A DNA stretch of 64,000 nucleotides, from NCBI RefSeq assembly GCF_023091745.1, contig NC_068935.1, positions 6,643,744 through 6,707,743 on the forward strand, read 5' to 3'. Below the pieces are notes generated by a model. The model worked only from the letters and a program-made list of their open reading frames with translations, was not told where the DNA came from and did no database searches. Below, piece by piece: positions 1 to 10,530 of the stretch. Position 1 is the stretch's first letter; each line of letters opens with the position of its first letter. The position numbers and the translations under genes are program-made. This stretch comes from Budorcas taxicolor (lineage: Eukaryota > Chordata > Mammalia > Artiodactyla > Bovidae).

Positions 1-57
1 CATGAACAAAGCCAACAGATTCATGACACAGGAATAGTTTGGGCTGCTGTAACCAGG

Positions 58-1079
58 ACTGGATGAAACACAAGTTGAAATCAAGATTGCCAGGAGAAAT
101 ATCCATAACCTTAGATATGCAGATGACACCACACTTCTGGCAGAAAGTCAAGAACTAGAGTCTTTTGATGAAAGTGAAAGAGGAGAGTGAAAAAGTTGGC
201 TTAAAACTTAACATTCATTACCATCTTTCTAAGAGGGATGGTACGTGGAATGAGGAGGGAGGGGGGTTCAGGATGGGGAACACGTGTATACCTGTGGTGG
301 ATTCATGTTGATGTATGGCAAAACCAATATAATATTGTAAAGTAATTAACCTCCAATTAAAATAAATGAATTTATATTTTAAAAAATAGAAAAAAACCCA
401 CAACATTCAGAAAACTAAGATCTTGGCATCTGGTCCTATCAATTTATGGCAAATAGATGGGGAACCAATGGAAACAGTGATGACAGACTTTATTTTTTTG
501 AGTTCCAAAATCACTGCAGATGGTGACTGCAGCCATGAAATTAAAAGACGCTTACTCCTTGGAAGGAAAGTTATGACCAACCTAGACAGCATATTCAAAA
601 GCAGAGATGTTACTTTGCCAACAAAGGTCAGTCTAGTCAAAGCTTTGGTTTTTCCAGTAGTCATGTACAGATGTGAGTGTTGGACTATAAAGAAAGCTGA
701 GCATCAAAGAATTGTTGCTTTTGAACTGTGGTGTTGGAGAAGACTCTTAAGAGTCCCTTGGACAGCAAGGAGATTCAACCAGTCCATCCTAGAGGAAATC
801 AGTCCTGAATATTCATTGGAAGGACTGATACTGAAGCTGAAACTCCAATACTTTGGTCACCTAATGTGAAGAACTGTCTCATTTGAAAAGATCCTGATGC
901 TGGGAAAGATTGAAGGCAGGAGGAGAAGGGGATGACAGAGGATGAGATGGTTGGATGGCATCACTGACTCAATGGACATGAGTTTGAGTAAGCTCCGGGT
1001 GATGGACAGGGAAGCCTAGTGTACTGCAGTCCATGGGGTCACAAAGAGTCGGACACAACTGAGGGACTGAACTGAACAA
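58..1079 (+). mobile_element. BovB LINE, 5'-truncated, RT region to 3' tail
   Basis: The + strand carries the BovB reverse-transcriptase region from just before the YADD motif (intact, about 114-125) to the 3' end. It closes with ACTGA tail units near 1065-1077. The insertion is bounded by an exact 11-bp target duplication, ctgtaaccagg, at 47-57 and 1080-1090. A smaller L1 sits inside it at 218-401. The remaining frame, 423-869, encodes the C-terminal part of ORF2 only, so the copy is dead. The 3' region has the older diagnostic bases (TTCATTGGAAGGACTGAT). Confidence 0.93.
218..401 (+). mobile_element. Ruminant L1 3' end nested in BovB, with 14-bp inverted 5' tip
   Basis: This is an L1-BT-like 3' UTR end ending in an A-rich tail. 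It is bounded by the 8-bp duplication aacattca at 210-217 and 402-409, which is BovB sequence. The first 14 bases (218-231) are the reverse complement of an upstream L1 3'-UTR segment. The sense segment then begins at 232. This is the expected product of twin priming. Confidence 0.8.
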
Positions 1080-1090
1080 CTGTAACCAGG

Positions 1091-1690
1091 AAGGGTTAAT
1101 TTTGAATTTACACTGAATCTGCTTCTGTGACTTTAACCCTTGTCTTGCTGCGTTTGTTATTATAGGCATACATAATGCCCTGCCTCAGGAAGATAACTTG
1201 ACCCTGCCCACCTGTGAAGAACTGACATTCTTGAATCCTTTGTGTGGCATGTGGCACAGCACTTGGCCCCTCAACTGCTGCTTACCCACAAGGCCCAGAA
1301 ATTCACATTTGGGGAGGCCAGAATCATAGATAGATGTGACATTTTTGTTTGTTGACATGACAGGAGATGTTCCATTTCACATCACCCATGAAATGACTAT
1401 AAGGAAGTGAAACTAACACATCCCCCTACCTGAGGCTTGCTATTCTAAGAGATATTGGCAGCAATTAAATGGTCTTTTTACTTTGTTTCCTCACCTCTCC
1501 CCATCTCTAATCCATAAAATAATCTAACATCCAGGCCCCAAGAAGATGGTTATTTTGAAGCATCAACCTGCCATCTTCTCAGTCAGTCAGCTCCCCAATA
1601 AAGTCCCCTCCTTATCCAAACACATTGTCTTGGATTTATTGACTTACATTGTGGTTAGCAGAGCTTGAACTGAGCTTGGACTCAATAGCA
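1091..1690 (+). mobile_element. Probable class I ERV solo LTR
   Basis: The 3' half has LTR architecture: an AATAAA signal at 1597-1602, then a pyrimidine-rich R/U5-like stretch ending near 1688 in a decayed terminal motif. No internal retroviral region follows. The 5' boundary is unclear, because the BovB at 58-1079 inserted into or next to its left end. Family assignment is from memory. Confidence 0.55.
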
Positions 1691-1957
1691 CTACATTCAA
1701 CTGTTTTGGCAGAAAAATGAAAATGATAGTAGCATTTGATTGATAGTTTTAGACAGTTTTCTCATTAATATTAAAATATGCCATTTAACATATTTTATTA
1801 ATACCTCACAATAATCTCGTGTAATTTTCACACATAGCCAAGCATGGCCCAAGTAACTACAGTTTCTTAGGACAGATTGTGGGATGCCTAGATCTTCAGA
1901 TAACTGAGTCAGCTTCAGGTTCTGCCAGACTTCCAAGCAGAGCTGTAGCTACAAAAT

Positions 1958-2006
1958 AGGGTGGCAAAGAGTTGGACATGACTGAGCAACTGAGCACACA
2001 TGCACG
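1958..2006 (+). mobile_element. Bov-tA SINE 3'-end fragment
   Basis: About 50 bp match the SINE tail (GGTGGCAAAGAGTTGGACATG onward, ending in a CA-rich run). The body is missing. Confidence 0.6.
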
Positions 2007-2065
2007 TTCCCAGAGAAAGACTCAGTAACCCAGAGAAAGAGCAAGATAATGGGAGAGGGATTCAA

Positions 2066-2358
2066 ACATAAGGAGAGGGAGAGGGTGGGATGATTTGGGA
2101 GAATGGCATTGTAACATGTATACTATCATGTAAGAATCGAATCGCCAGTCTATGTCCGACGCAGGATACAGCATGCTTGGGGCTGGTGCACGGTGATGAC
2201 CCAGAGAGACGTTATGGGGAGGGAGGTGGGAGGGGGGTTCATGTTTGGGAACGCATGTACACCCATGGTGGATTCATGTCAATGTATGGCAAAACCAATA
2301 CAGTATTGTAAAGTAAAATAAAGTAAAAATAAAAATTAAAAAAAAAATTAAAAAAAAA
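2066..2358 (+). mobile_element. Ruminant L1 (L1-BT-like) 3' UTR
   Basis: The segment shows the L1-BT 3'-UTR order. First comes a GGGTGGGATGATTTGGGAGAA block, then a CTTGGGGCTGGTGCAC block, then a G-rich stretch, then GATGTATGGCAAAACCAATAC-like sequence and an A-rich tail. It is 5'-truncated and non-coding. Confidence 0.8.
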
Positions 2359-2740
2359 GATTGGATATATCAACAGATGATCAAAAGACTTTGATGTGAA
2401 TTATACTGGAAGATCAAAGAAACTAGGAGGTGGGCAGCATTCCAGGAAATCTGCCAGAATGTGCAAGGATTTTACCTACCAAACTAAGATTCAGAGGAAG
2501 CAGGCAAATCCCAAGGACAACATTATTGGTAAGGAAAAGAGTTCCGGAGTCCTACAGTGATCTAAGTATTCAGCATATTAACAAAACAGGAACTCAAAAT
2601 GTAAGCAGCTCCTTTGCTCCCTTTCTGTTTGTTCATTCCTATTTTCCTTAGACCTTAATCATAAAAATAAGATCATTAGGAAACATTTAACTTAGCCCTT
2701 GATTTCTGCTTTTTTAAATACACACAACACCTTACCTAAC
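2359..2740. other. No recognised feature
   Basis: About 380 bp between an L1 3' end and an LTR. I recognise no family here and see no plausible coding frame. Confidence 0.4.
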
Positions 2741-3171
2741 TTGTTGATTCCTTTCATGGATTAGAAGGAATAAGACAAGTTAAGTAGTTAAAGGATGATT
2801 CACTCTCTACCTCTAGTTTCCCCTTAGTAAATTTGCAGGTAGACCATGTGTGTAAGAGAACAGCCAGTTGCAGGCAGACCATGCAAGCAAGACTGCATCT
2901 CAAGGAAGATTGGAAGAAGTCAGCAGCCCTGAACACCATGAAAAAAGTGTTGAAGTATCTGATCTCCTGCCTTAATGATTAACTGAGATTATTTCCCCTT
3001 TTTCCCCTTTAAAAATTGTCATGGATGAGCAGAATCTTTGGAGTTGGCCTCTCTCGGACCACCTTCTCCCCAGTTTGCCAGCTTTTTAGAATAATATATC
3101 CTTCTTCACTATAGAACCTTGCAGCTTGATTGAGTGGCTAGGCAGAACTAGTTTTCTGTTACAAAAGAAAC
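2741..3171 (+). mobile_element. Probable class I ERV solo LTR
   Basis: The right end reads as U5 of a class I LTR: a TTGAGTGGCTAGGCAGAACT block, then a terminus ending TGTTACA. A CT-rich zone and an A/T polyadenylation-like segment precede it. The left boundary is a guess. No internal region adjoins it. Confidence 0.45.
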
Positions 3172-3519
3172 AATAGAAGGCTGTTTTCTGAGCAGAGGCA
3201 TCAGGTTTAGGCTGCACTAGTGGAAAGATCACTCACAGCTAAGTGATGGGCTAGAAAATCTTTATTTCCTATCTATTAAAGACAGGATTTGTCCTCTACT
3301 GTAGGCTCTAAGGGGCAATCAGTACAGTTGTGGGGAAATTAAGGCTAAAAAAAGTGGGACAAGTCCAAGTCTGACATTCTGAACCAGTGAACAAAATCTT
3401 ATCAAGAATTCAAAGTAAAATCAAGTAAAGATGGCTTTAATTTGTTGGATTTCATTATCGGGTATATCATGAAAAAGATGTAAATGCAGTGAACATATAT
3501 AGAGTATAGCCCCTTTACT
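3172..3519. other. No recognised feature
   Basis: About 350 bp of moderately AT-rich sequence with no family or gene that I can identify. Confidence 0.4.
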
Positions 3520-3977
3520 TGTACACTCAATTTCATTCCTCCTTATCCACTCGACTATGCAGGTACCCCTTTCCTTACTTGTTTCATCTATTTTTTCATT
3601 GTTGCAATATCACTCCCAATAGTATGTGCGTATGTGGCAGTATTTCCCACCTTGACACAATTTCTCTTGATGCTATATCTTTTCAAGCTTCTACTACTTT
3701 TCTTTGCTTCCCCTTTAACACAACTACTTTCAAATTGCCAATCCTCAATGACTCTACTTCATCCTCTTCTATTCTCTCTTGAACTCACTCCAGTCAAGCT
3801 TTTATCTCCACCACTCCTCTGAAGTAGCTCTTGACAAGTTTACTGACGATCTCCATGTTCCTAAATCTTACACTTAATTCTCAGCTCTCATATTACTCAC
3901 CTATGAGCTGCATTTAACATAATTTGATTACTTCCTCTTGACTTATGGGAAAATCTTCTCTCTTTTGACACCATAAA
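3520..3977 (+). mobile_element. L2 LINE fragment, RT region, left part
   Basis: Around 3790-3960 the sequence follows the L2 RT region (CCACCACTCC block, CTCAGCTCTCATATTACTCA block) at the point encoding RT motif A. It is heavily decayed. The same L2 appears to resume at 4497 after an LTR insertion. The left edge is uncertain. Confidence 0.6.
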
Positions 3978-4478
3978 ATATGCCTCTTTGGCATAAAGAT
4001 TATTTTGAGCTGATGATAACTGAGGAAAAGCAGATACAGGAAAATCTCACCATCCTTCCCATATTTGCCTCAAAGGAGGACACAAATTTACAAAGATGTT
4101 CCTCCTCTGCTCTCTACTAGGGAGGACAAAATTTAATCACTGGAGAAAACTTTAAATTGTTATCCTAGAGAAAACACCCGGGGAATCTACAAACCAAACT
4201 TTACTAACTAGGCTTTATCTATCATTAGTTTCGCATGTATTTGCCTCCCTTAGGGAGTCAAGTTATTTTACCTTCGTCTTGTCACTTCTCTGAAACCTAT
4301 TTCTTTTGTTAAGATGCAATATCAACCCAAGCCCTAGCTATTCCTTTAAATTACTCATCCCTGAATTTCTCCTCTATATATGATTTATGTATGTTAATAA
4401 ACTTGTCTGTTTTTCTTTTGTTAATTTGTCTCTTGTTACTGAGACCAGCCAACAGCCTAGAAGGACAGAAGGAAAAAA
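3978..4478 (+). mobile_element. Probable class I ERV solo LTR inserted in an L2
   Basis: An AATAAA lies at 4396-4401. A T-rich R/U5 follows, ending in CCAGCCAACAGCCTAGAAGG, a motif seen at the end of several ERV1-type LTRs. L2 sequence lies on both sides (to about 3975 and from 4497), which supports an insertion. I could not find an exact target duplication. Confidence 0.55.
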
Positions 4479-4496
4479 CAAACAAACAAACATTTT

Positions 4497-4625
4497 TTCC
4501 TTCTTTATATCTCCTTACTTTATTGACTACTCTTTCTTGGCATACTTTGCTGGATCATCCTTACCTTCCAGATATCTTAAGTGTTAGAATGCCCCAGGAC
4601 TCAAATTTCCTCCCTATGTCTTTTG
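4497..4625 (+). mobile_element. L2 LINE fragment, continuation
   Basis: The segment around 4580-4615 (GTTAGAATGCCCCAGGACTC) matches the L2 region just downstream of the piece at 3520-3977. The two are therefore one L2 split by the LTR. Confidence 0.6.
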
Positions 4626-4639
4626 ACTGTAATGCATAT

Positions 4640-4995
4640 GACTTTCTACTTGAGGACTTTCTCTGGCCAAGGTGTGGGGTTGGGAGGTGTTCCACTTCGA
4701 ACTTCAGCAGGCTACCCCAGGAAATTAGCATCCCCAAGAGCAGCCTTTCATCAATAACTGATATGAATGAGTGGATAAATACCCCTGTTTCCTCACTTCT
4801 TGGACACGGCAGCATTAAGGCATGTTCTACAGTTTCTCGGAATTCTCTTTCAGCTGCATGGGCCTCAGCTACACATCAGAGTAACCCACTAATGAATGTA
4901 CTCTGCATTGACTTTCTTCTCTTCCCTGTCTCATTTCTCTGCTTTCTGATTGGTGCTTCCTGGGCACCTCAGTAAACAGACTATAAGACAAATAT
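4640..4995 (+). mobile_element. Possible ancient LTR remnant
   Basis: Blocks such as GGGCCTCAGCTACACATCAG and a following TGGTGCTTCCTGGGCACCTC resemble the R/U5 part of an ancient mammalian LTR. The open frame at 4391-4975 runs through L2, LTR and this piece, so it has no coding meaning. Confidence 0.35.
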
Positions 4996-5120
4996 GTGTG
5001 TGCACATTTGGGGAGTGCTCCTAGGAATGACACTTGGAAGGCTGTGAGAAAAACAGAATTGGGCATGGGGAGAAACTGAACTGTAACATAGATTCCCCAC
5101 AAGGTATCAGCTGATTCTAT

Positions 5121-5303
5121 AAGTGAAAAGAAACTGAAGTCGCTCAGTCGTATTCGACTCTTTGTGACCTCAGGGACTGTAGCCTACCAGGCTCCTCAGT
5201 CCATGGAATTTTCCAGGCAAGAGTACTGGAGTGGGTTGCCATTTCCTTCTCCAGGGGATCTTCCCAATCTAGGGATTGAACGTCTGAGCCACCAGGGAAG
5301 CCC
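5121..5303 (-). mobile_element. Bov-tA SINE
   Basis: A full antisense SINE running from the tail (GTCGCTCAGTCGTATTCGAC) to the tRNA-like head (CACCAGGGAAGCCC). It is flanked by imperfect 12-bp target copies, agctgattctat at 5109-5120 and agctgactctat at 5304-5315. Confidence 0.92.
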
Positions 5304-5315
5304 AGCTGACTCTAT

Positions 5316-5690
5316 GGGCAGCTGTATAACCAGGATGTCCTTCAGAGTTGTCTTCAGTGGAGACAAAAGGGGTGAGGATGTTGAACCCTGAATAAAATGG
5401 TGTGTGTATGCAGGTTGCTGTCCCTGGGGAGGAGCTATAACCCAGGTAAGATAGTTCTTCTTGACTGAGGACAATCCTTAGAGAAAGACTCTACTGTGGA
5501 CCTTCAGTAACAATACTTCTGGGAGCTAGGAGGATGGGTAGGAAAGGACCCAAAGGCTCATCAGAGAATCAACTACAGTTTGCCCAGTGCTGCTGAGATT
5601 CATTTGTTTCATATGATTTTTGCCCATCTGGGAAAAGCTCCTCCAGGATTCAACTTGTTTTTATTGGTATAATATTCATGGTCTTTTTCT
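5316..5690. other. No recognised feature
   Basis: About 375 bp of unassigned sequence between a SINE and an ancient LTR. Confidence 0.4.
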
Positions 5691-6371
5691 CTAGTTCCTG
5701 TCACAGACCTCCTCAAATTCAGAACTTCCTTAATGACAGGGGAATCTTTGTCATTCATAATGAACCCCTTTCAACCACAGACAACACCTCAGTTTATGCT
5801 AATGAGATAACTCTGGGTAGGGACCCTAGACAGCTTTACTCTGGGAGCTGACCATCAGAAAGACCAAACATGGAATTAGAGGATTGGAACTTTCAGGTCA
5901 ATGCCCTGTAATCTGGAGAGGTGAGGAGAGGCTGAAGATTGAGTTCTATCAAAGTTCTTGAACAATGAGATTCATAGATCTTCCAAATTGCTGAATGCAT
6001 GGAAGTCCTAGGAAATGGCACACCTGGAGAGGGTGTACAAGCTTGTCTTACACATTTCTTCCATTTGGCTCTTCTCAAGTTGTATGCAATCTTTATGATA
6101 AACTAACTGATAAGCATTAGTGAAGTGTTTTCCTGAGTTCTGCAAGTTGGTCTAGTAAATGATTAAACATTAGGAAACAGTTGTGGGAACCTAGAATTTA
6201 TAGCCAGTCAATTAGAAATATGGGTTGCCCCTGAGACTTGTGAATGACATCTGAAGTAAGGGAAGTCATGTAGTATTGAGCCCTTAACCTGTGGGGTCTT
6301 TGCTAACTTCAAATGTCATTGTCAGAATTAAATTGAGTTGTTGCACACCCAGGTAGTATCAGAGAATTCAC
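5691..6371 (+). mobile_element. Ancient ERV-L-type LTR remnant
   Basis: Ordered blocks match an old LTR that I recall from mammalian genomes: TGCTAATGAGATAACTCTGG, CTTTACTCTGGGAGCTGACC, a CATTTGGCTCTTCTCAAG region, TGTTTTCCTGAGTTCTGCAA, and GAGCCCTTAACCTGTGGGGT near the right end. Boundaries and subfamily are approximate. Confidence 0.5.
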
Positions 6372-6619
6372 TTTGGTGTTAGGAAAAAAAAACCCTACAT
6401 ATTTAGTGTCAAAGTAGAATCAGAGGAAATATCACCACAGGCTCCTTTTTTTAAAAACTTAATAAATGAAAATTAGTGGTATGAGCTCTTGTTGTCATAG
6501 CTCTCTTGAGACAACTGACACTCCTTATCTCCCTTGTCTTCTGTCTTTTCTAAGCACCCTCACTCTCAGCTAGTTTCCTGCCTGTCCAGAGGGCACAACA
6601 GGTTAGATGACTCACAACA

Positions 6620-7156
6620 CCTACTATGAATTGAATTTTATTCCCCCCAAATTCATATTGTAAAGCCCTAAATCACAACATGTATGGGGGGGGGGGGTGG
6701 GTATTGTGTATTTGGAGATTAAGGCCTTTGGGAAGTACGTGCATGCTCAGTTGTGTCCAACTATTTGTGCACAAAAAGCTAGGAGCCATCAGGCTCCTCT
6801 GTCCATGGGATTTCCCTGGCAAGAATGTTTGTGGGTTGCCGTTTCCTTCTCTAGGCCTTTAGGAGGTATTTAAGGTGAAATAAGGTTATAGAATGGGGCC
6901 CTAATCTGATAGTATTGGTGGCCTTATAAGAAGAGAAAGATAGAGAAATCACTATCTCTCCATTTGCATGTGCCAAGAAAGGCCACATGAGGGCAAAGTA
7001 GCTATCTATAAGCCAAGAAGAGAGGTCTCATCAGAAGCTGTACTCTGCCAGACCTTGATATGGACGTCTAATCTCACAACTATGAGAAATAAATCACTAT
7101 GTTGTTTTAGCCAACCAGCCTATATTTTGTCATGGCAGCCTGGGAAAACTAATACA
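6620..7156 (+). mobile_element. MLT1-type MaLR LTR, split by a SINE
   Basis: The blocks run in MLT1 order: a CCCCCAAATTCATATTG start, GGCCTTTGGGAAG, GGGGCCCTAATCTGATAG, CCTTATAAGAAGAG, ATGAGAAATAAATCAC (polyadenylation signal) and an end in AAAACTAATACA. A run of 12 G lies at 6686-6697. The SINE at 6736-6853 interrupts it. Confidence 0.8.
6736..6853 (-). mobile_element. Bov-tA SINE fragment within MLT1
   Basis: Antisense SINE lacking the tRNA-like head. The flanks repeat MLT1 sequence imperfectly, ggcctttgggaag (6723-6735) and ggcctttaggagg (6854-6866), as expected of a target duplication. Confidence 0.82.
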
Positions 7157-7464
7157 CCCTCATCCCATAGAGATCTGAGTTTTCTGCCACTATGCCTTTC
7201 TCAGTCTGTGACTTCTGCCCTTGTCCATTCATTATCAAAATTATCAGGGAATACAGTGAAGCAGTGGATCAACAAGGTGCCTAAATGTATTCTTTCCTGC
7301 TCCCATTAGTAATAGTAGCCTTACCTCCTTCAGATAATGAAGAATTCCCCTGTCAATGTGGTAACTAATTTTCTTGCCTCCTGGCTTCTTGATGCAAGGA
7401 GCTGAAAGTAAGTGGAGGGCAGATGTAACTTAAAGTTCAATGAGGTTTTACTATGTCTGTGGGA
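7157..7464. other. No recognised feature
   Basis: About 300 bp between two MLT1-type LTRs with no identifiable element or gene. Confidence 0.4.
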
Positions 7465-8045
7465 ACTGGGGCTGCTAGATGCCTGAAAAGGTCCATGCCC
7501 TAATCCCTATTATCTGTGACTATGTTATATAACATGACAAGTGGGACATTGCAGATGTAAAATTACTAATCAGTTACTCTTAAATAGGAAAATTATCCTG
7601 GATAACCAATTGGGCACAAAAAAATCACATCAACTGTTAGAGGCAGACAATATTCTTTAGGTGGAAAAAGCAGAAGTCAGACGTTTGAAGCATGAGAAGG
7701 ACTGTGCTGTTGCTGGTTTTCAGATGCAGGAGGTAACATGACAAGGAATATGGACAACCTTAAGAAGGTGAAAGAGATTTCTGGCTGATAGCCAGCAATG
7801 AGATGAGGATTTCAACTCTATAACCATAGAGAACTGAATTTGTCCAGCAACCTGGGAAGCTCAGTTGTGGATTCTACCCAGAACCTCCAGATAAGACCAC
7901 ATGTTGACTGACACCATAATTTCAGCTTTGTGAGACTCCAGGCAGAGAAAACCAAACAAGACTTCTTAGCTACAAAACTATGAGATAACAATTTGTGTTG
8001 TTCTAAGCTGCTCTGTTTGTGGTAACTTTTATAGAAAACAATAAA
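7465..8045 (+). mobile_element. Old MLT1-type MaLR LTR
   Basis: Divergent MLT1 features are present in order: CCATGCCCTAATCCCTATTA, TTGCAGATGTAAAATTA, AAAATTATCCTGGATAA, then a 3' part with TTTGTGTTGTTCTAAGC and a GTTTGTGGTAAC end. The antisense open frame at 7818-8162 overlaps this LTR and is incidental. Confidence 0.65.
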
Positions 8046-8534
8046 AAAAGAAAGAAAATGAGTCTGAAATTGTGGAGATAAGAAGTACATATTGTCCAAA
8101 TGGGTCACTGAGTAATGGTAAGCAAGACAGTTCTTAGTTTCACCCTTGGTTCTCAGAAACATATACCAATTGAGGGCTTAGTACCATATAATGGTCATTG
8201 ATTTAGGTTATACAGCATATCCTAGAGGGTGGTATCTCATCCTCAGAAGAAATGATCTCAAGCTGGTGTTTCAATTGATTCATTAAGAGCTACTCCATCA
8301 CCCTACAAGCCAGTAGCATTTAAACCGTGCAATATGTTCTAGGATCAGTGGAAATTATGAACATGAGCTCACTACTGAACCTTCTTTTTTGGAAAATTGG
8401 TCCCTTGATTTGCCAAAATATCTTGTGGTACCCTGCTGGTGTAGAAAAACACTCTGTGAGTTCTCAGATTGTCATGCTGACTAAGATAAGAAAGGCAAGC
8501 CCAGTCTTAGGATACATGTCAACTGTACTGATTA
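8046..8534. other. No recognised feature
   Basis: About 490 bp with no family that I can name. Confidence 0.4.
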
Positions 8535-8548
8535 AGAATTAGTGTTCC

Positions 8549-8947
8549 AAAAGACTGTTCTATACATCTGTGTCTCTTTTGCTGTCTCACATACAGGGTG
8601 ATCGTTACCATCTTTCTAAATTCCATATATATGCATTAGTATACTGTATTGGTGTTTTTCTTTCTGGCTTACTTCACTCTGTATAATAGGCTTCAGTATC
8701 ATCCACCTCATTAGAACTGATTCAAATGTATTCTTTTTAATGGCGCCAGTCCAGGTTAGATGCATGATACTGGATGCTTGGGGCTGGTTCACTGAGACCC
8801 AGAGGGATGATACGGGGAGGGGGGAGGGAGGGGGGTTCAGGATGTGTGTACCTGTGGTGGATTCATGTTGATGTATAGCAAAACCAATACAATATTGTAA
8901 AGTTATTAACCTCCAATTAAAATAAATAAATTTATATTAAAAAAAAA
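8549..8947 (+). mobile_element. Ruminant L1 3' end with inverted 5' half
   Basis: The insertion is bounded by a perfect 14-bp duplication, agaattagtgttcc, at 8535-8548 and 8948-8961. Bases 8549-8744 are reverse-complement L1 3'-UTR; for example, the sense counterparts of 8604-8617 and 8695-8735 are visible in the L1 at 29085-29242. From about 8745 the sequence is sense L1 3' UTR with an A tail. The roughly 100 bp normally between the two parts is missing. This is a textbook 5' inversion. Confidence 0.88.
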
Positions 8948-9136
8948 AGAATTAGTGTTCCTTCCAGGGTGGAGGACATCCAGTGTAATCTCTGCTATCA
9001 AGTGGGTTATTGGTCTCCTTGAGGGACGCTGCCATAATAGTGACTCAAATTTGTCACTTTTCCATTGTTTGCTGGTTATACATTCAGAAGCAGCAGTAAC
9101 CAGATTAACCTTGGTTAATGAGACTACTCAATAGTT

Positions 9137-9545
9137 CAGTTCAGTTCAGGTCAATTCAGTTGCTCAGTCGTGTCTGACTCTTTGCGACCCCATGAATCGC
9201 AGCATGTCAGGCCTCCCTGTCCATCACCAACTCCCAGAGTTCACTCAGACTCACGTCCATCGAGTCCGTGATGCCATCTCATCCTTGGTCGTCCCCTTCT
9301 CCTTCTGCCCCCAATCCCTCCCAGCATCAGAGTCTTTTCCAATGAGTCAACTCTTCACATGAGGTGGCCAAAGTACTGGAGCTTCAGCTTTAGCATCATT
9401 CCTTCCAAAGAAATCCCAGGGTTGATCTCCTTCAGAATGGACTGGTTGGATCTCCTTGCAGTCCAAGGGACTCTCAAGAGTCTTCTCCAACACCACAGTT
9501 CAAATGCATCAATTCTTCGGTGCTCAGCCTTCTTCACAGTCAATA
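9137..9545 (-). mobile_element. BovB LINE 3' end
   Basis: Antisense BovB tail with TTCAG repeats at 9137-9160, running into the last part of ORF2. The exact target duplication is actcaatagtt at 9126-9136 and 9546-9556. It carries the younger diagnostic bases (AGCATCATTCCTTCCAAAGA read antisense). Confidence 0.94.
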
Positions 9546-9686
9546 ACTCAATAGTTAGCCCATACTTAACCTCCCTAATTGCAATCTGGGTTTCTCCAAT
9601 CATGAGCCTATTGTGTTAGACTGGAGTAGTCTAGTCATGTTTTTTTCTTTTGTTATTTAGCGCTTCTTCGATGTTGGATGCTTTCT

Positions 9687-9710
9687 ATGACATGACATGA
9701 CATGACATGA
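9687..9710. repeat. (ATGAC)n microsatellite
   Basis: Nearly five tandem copies of a 5-bp unit lie immediately before an antisense SINE tail. Confidence 0.85.
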
Positions 9711-9713
9711 ATA

Positions 9714-9805
9714 GTGTTAGTCACTCAATCATGTCCCACTCTTTGCGACCCCATGGACTGTAGCCAGCTAGGTTCCTCTATCCACTGGGTGCTCTCTGGC
9801 AGGTG
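9714..9805 (-). mobile_element. Bov-tA/ART2A SINE fragment
   Basis: Antisense SINE tail and body (CAATCATGTCCCACTCTTTG, CCCCATGGACTGTAGCC), truncated after the AGGTTCCTCTATCC block. Confidence 0.75.
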
Positions 9806-10530
9806 TTAAAGTGTAAAATAAATATCTTCCCAAAGTTACATCCACTATGCTTCTTTTACTGACCTTCTTGATGTTGATCTTGTAATCTCTTTAATTCTAG
9901 GCCCTTGATCAATCAACCAAGCTCTTTTCTAATGCCCATGAATCTATGTATATTCTAATCCTGGGCCACTTCTCTTTCTCATGAAGTGAATAATTTGGTA
10001 CACTACATGAAATTCTGCACATTATGAGGATTTTCTTTCATGGCTGTCTTTCGAAGCCACCCCTGGGTAGAGCTCTGGTGCAGCTAGAGTTTATTTATGC
10101 TCCCACCCATATATTAAGCTGGCCCAACCATTAATTAAGCTCTTCCCTTTCCTTTCTGAATTAGCTAATCATAAGGTACCTCTCCCATATGATCATAGGT
10201 ATGGAGTTAGGGAGTGGGACTGTTATAAGAGTAGTGAATGTTTTAGAAATATGGGCCACCTTCTCATGCAACTTGCATGTAACTTCTGGCTCTGGTGATC
10301 CTGAATTTACCACCTTCAAATAATGATGAACTGCTCTTGGTCCTGCATGACCTTAAGATCTGGTTGATCTGAGAGAACCTAGGTTATCATAGGGAGCTTT
10401 GAATGGATATACACCTTTCAAAACCTATCCTCAGGTGAGGTCCTGTGCTGTAAGCTACTGGGCTATGGTAGAGACACATCACCTGACCACAAGCTTCATT
10501 AGTTTGTTTTTTTACACAGCTGCTAAGGAA
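9806..10530. other. Mostly unassigned unique sequence
   Basis: About 720 bp in which I recognise no gene or element. Confidence 0.4.

Noticed and set aside
4391..4975. A 194-codon open frame on the + strand.
   Set aside because: It runs across L2, LTR and another ancient repeat fragment without any recognisable domain.
6686..6697. A 12-G run that might form a G-quadruplex.
   Set aside because: It is a single tract inside an MLT1 LTR without the other three G-runs in a regular arrangement. A structural role is speculative.
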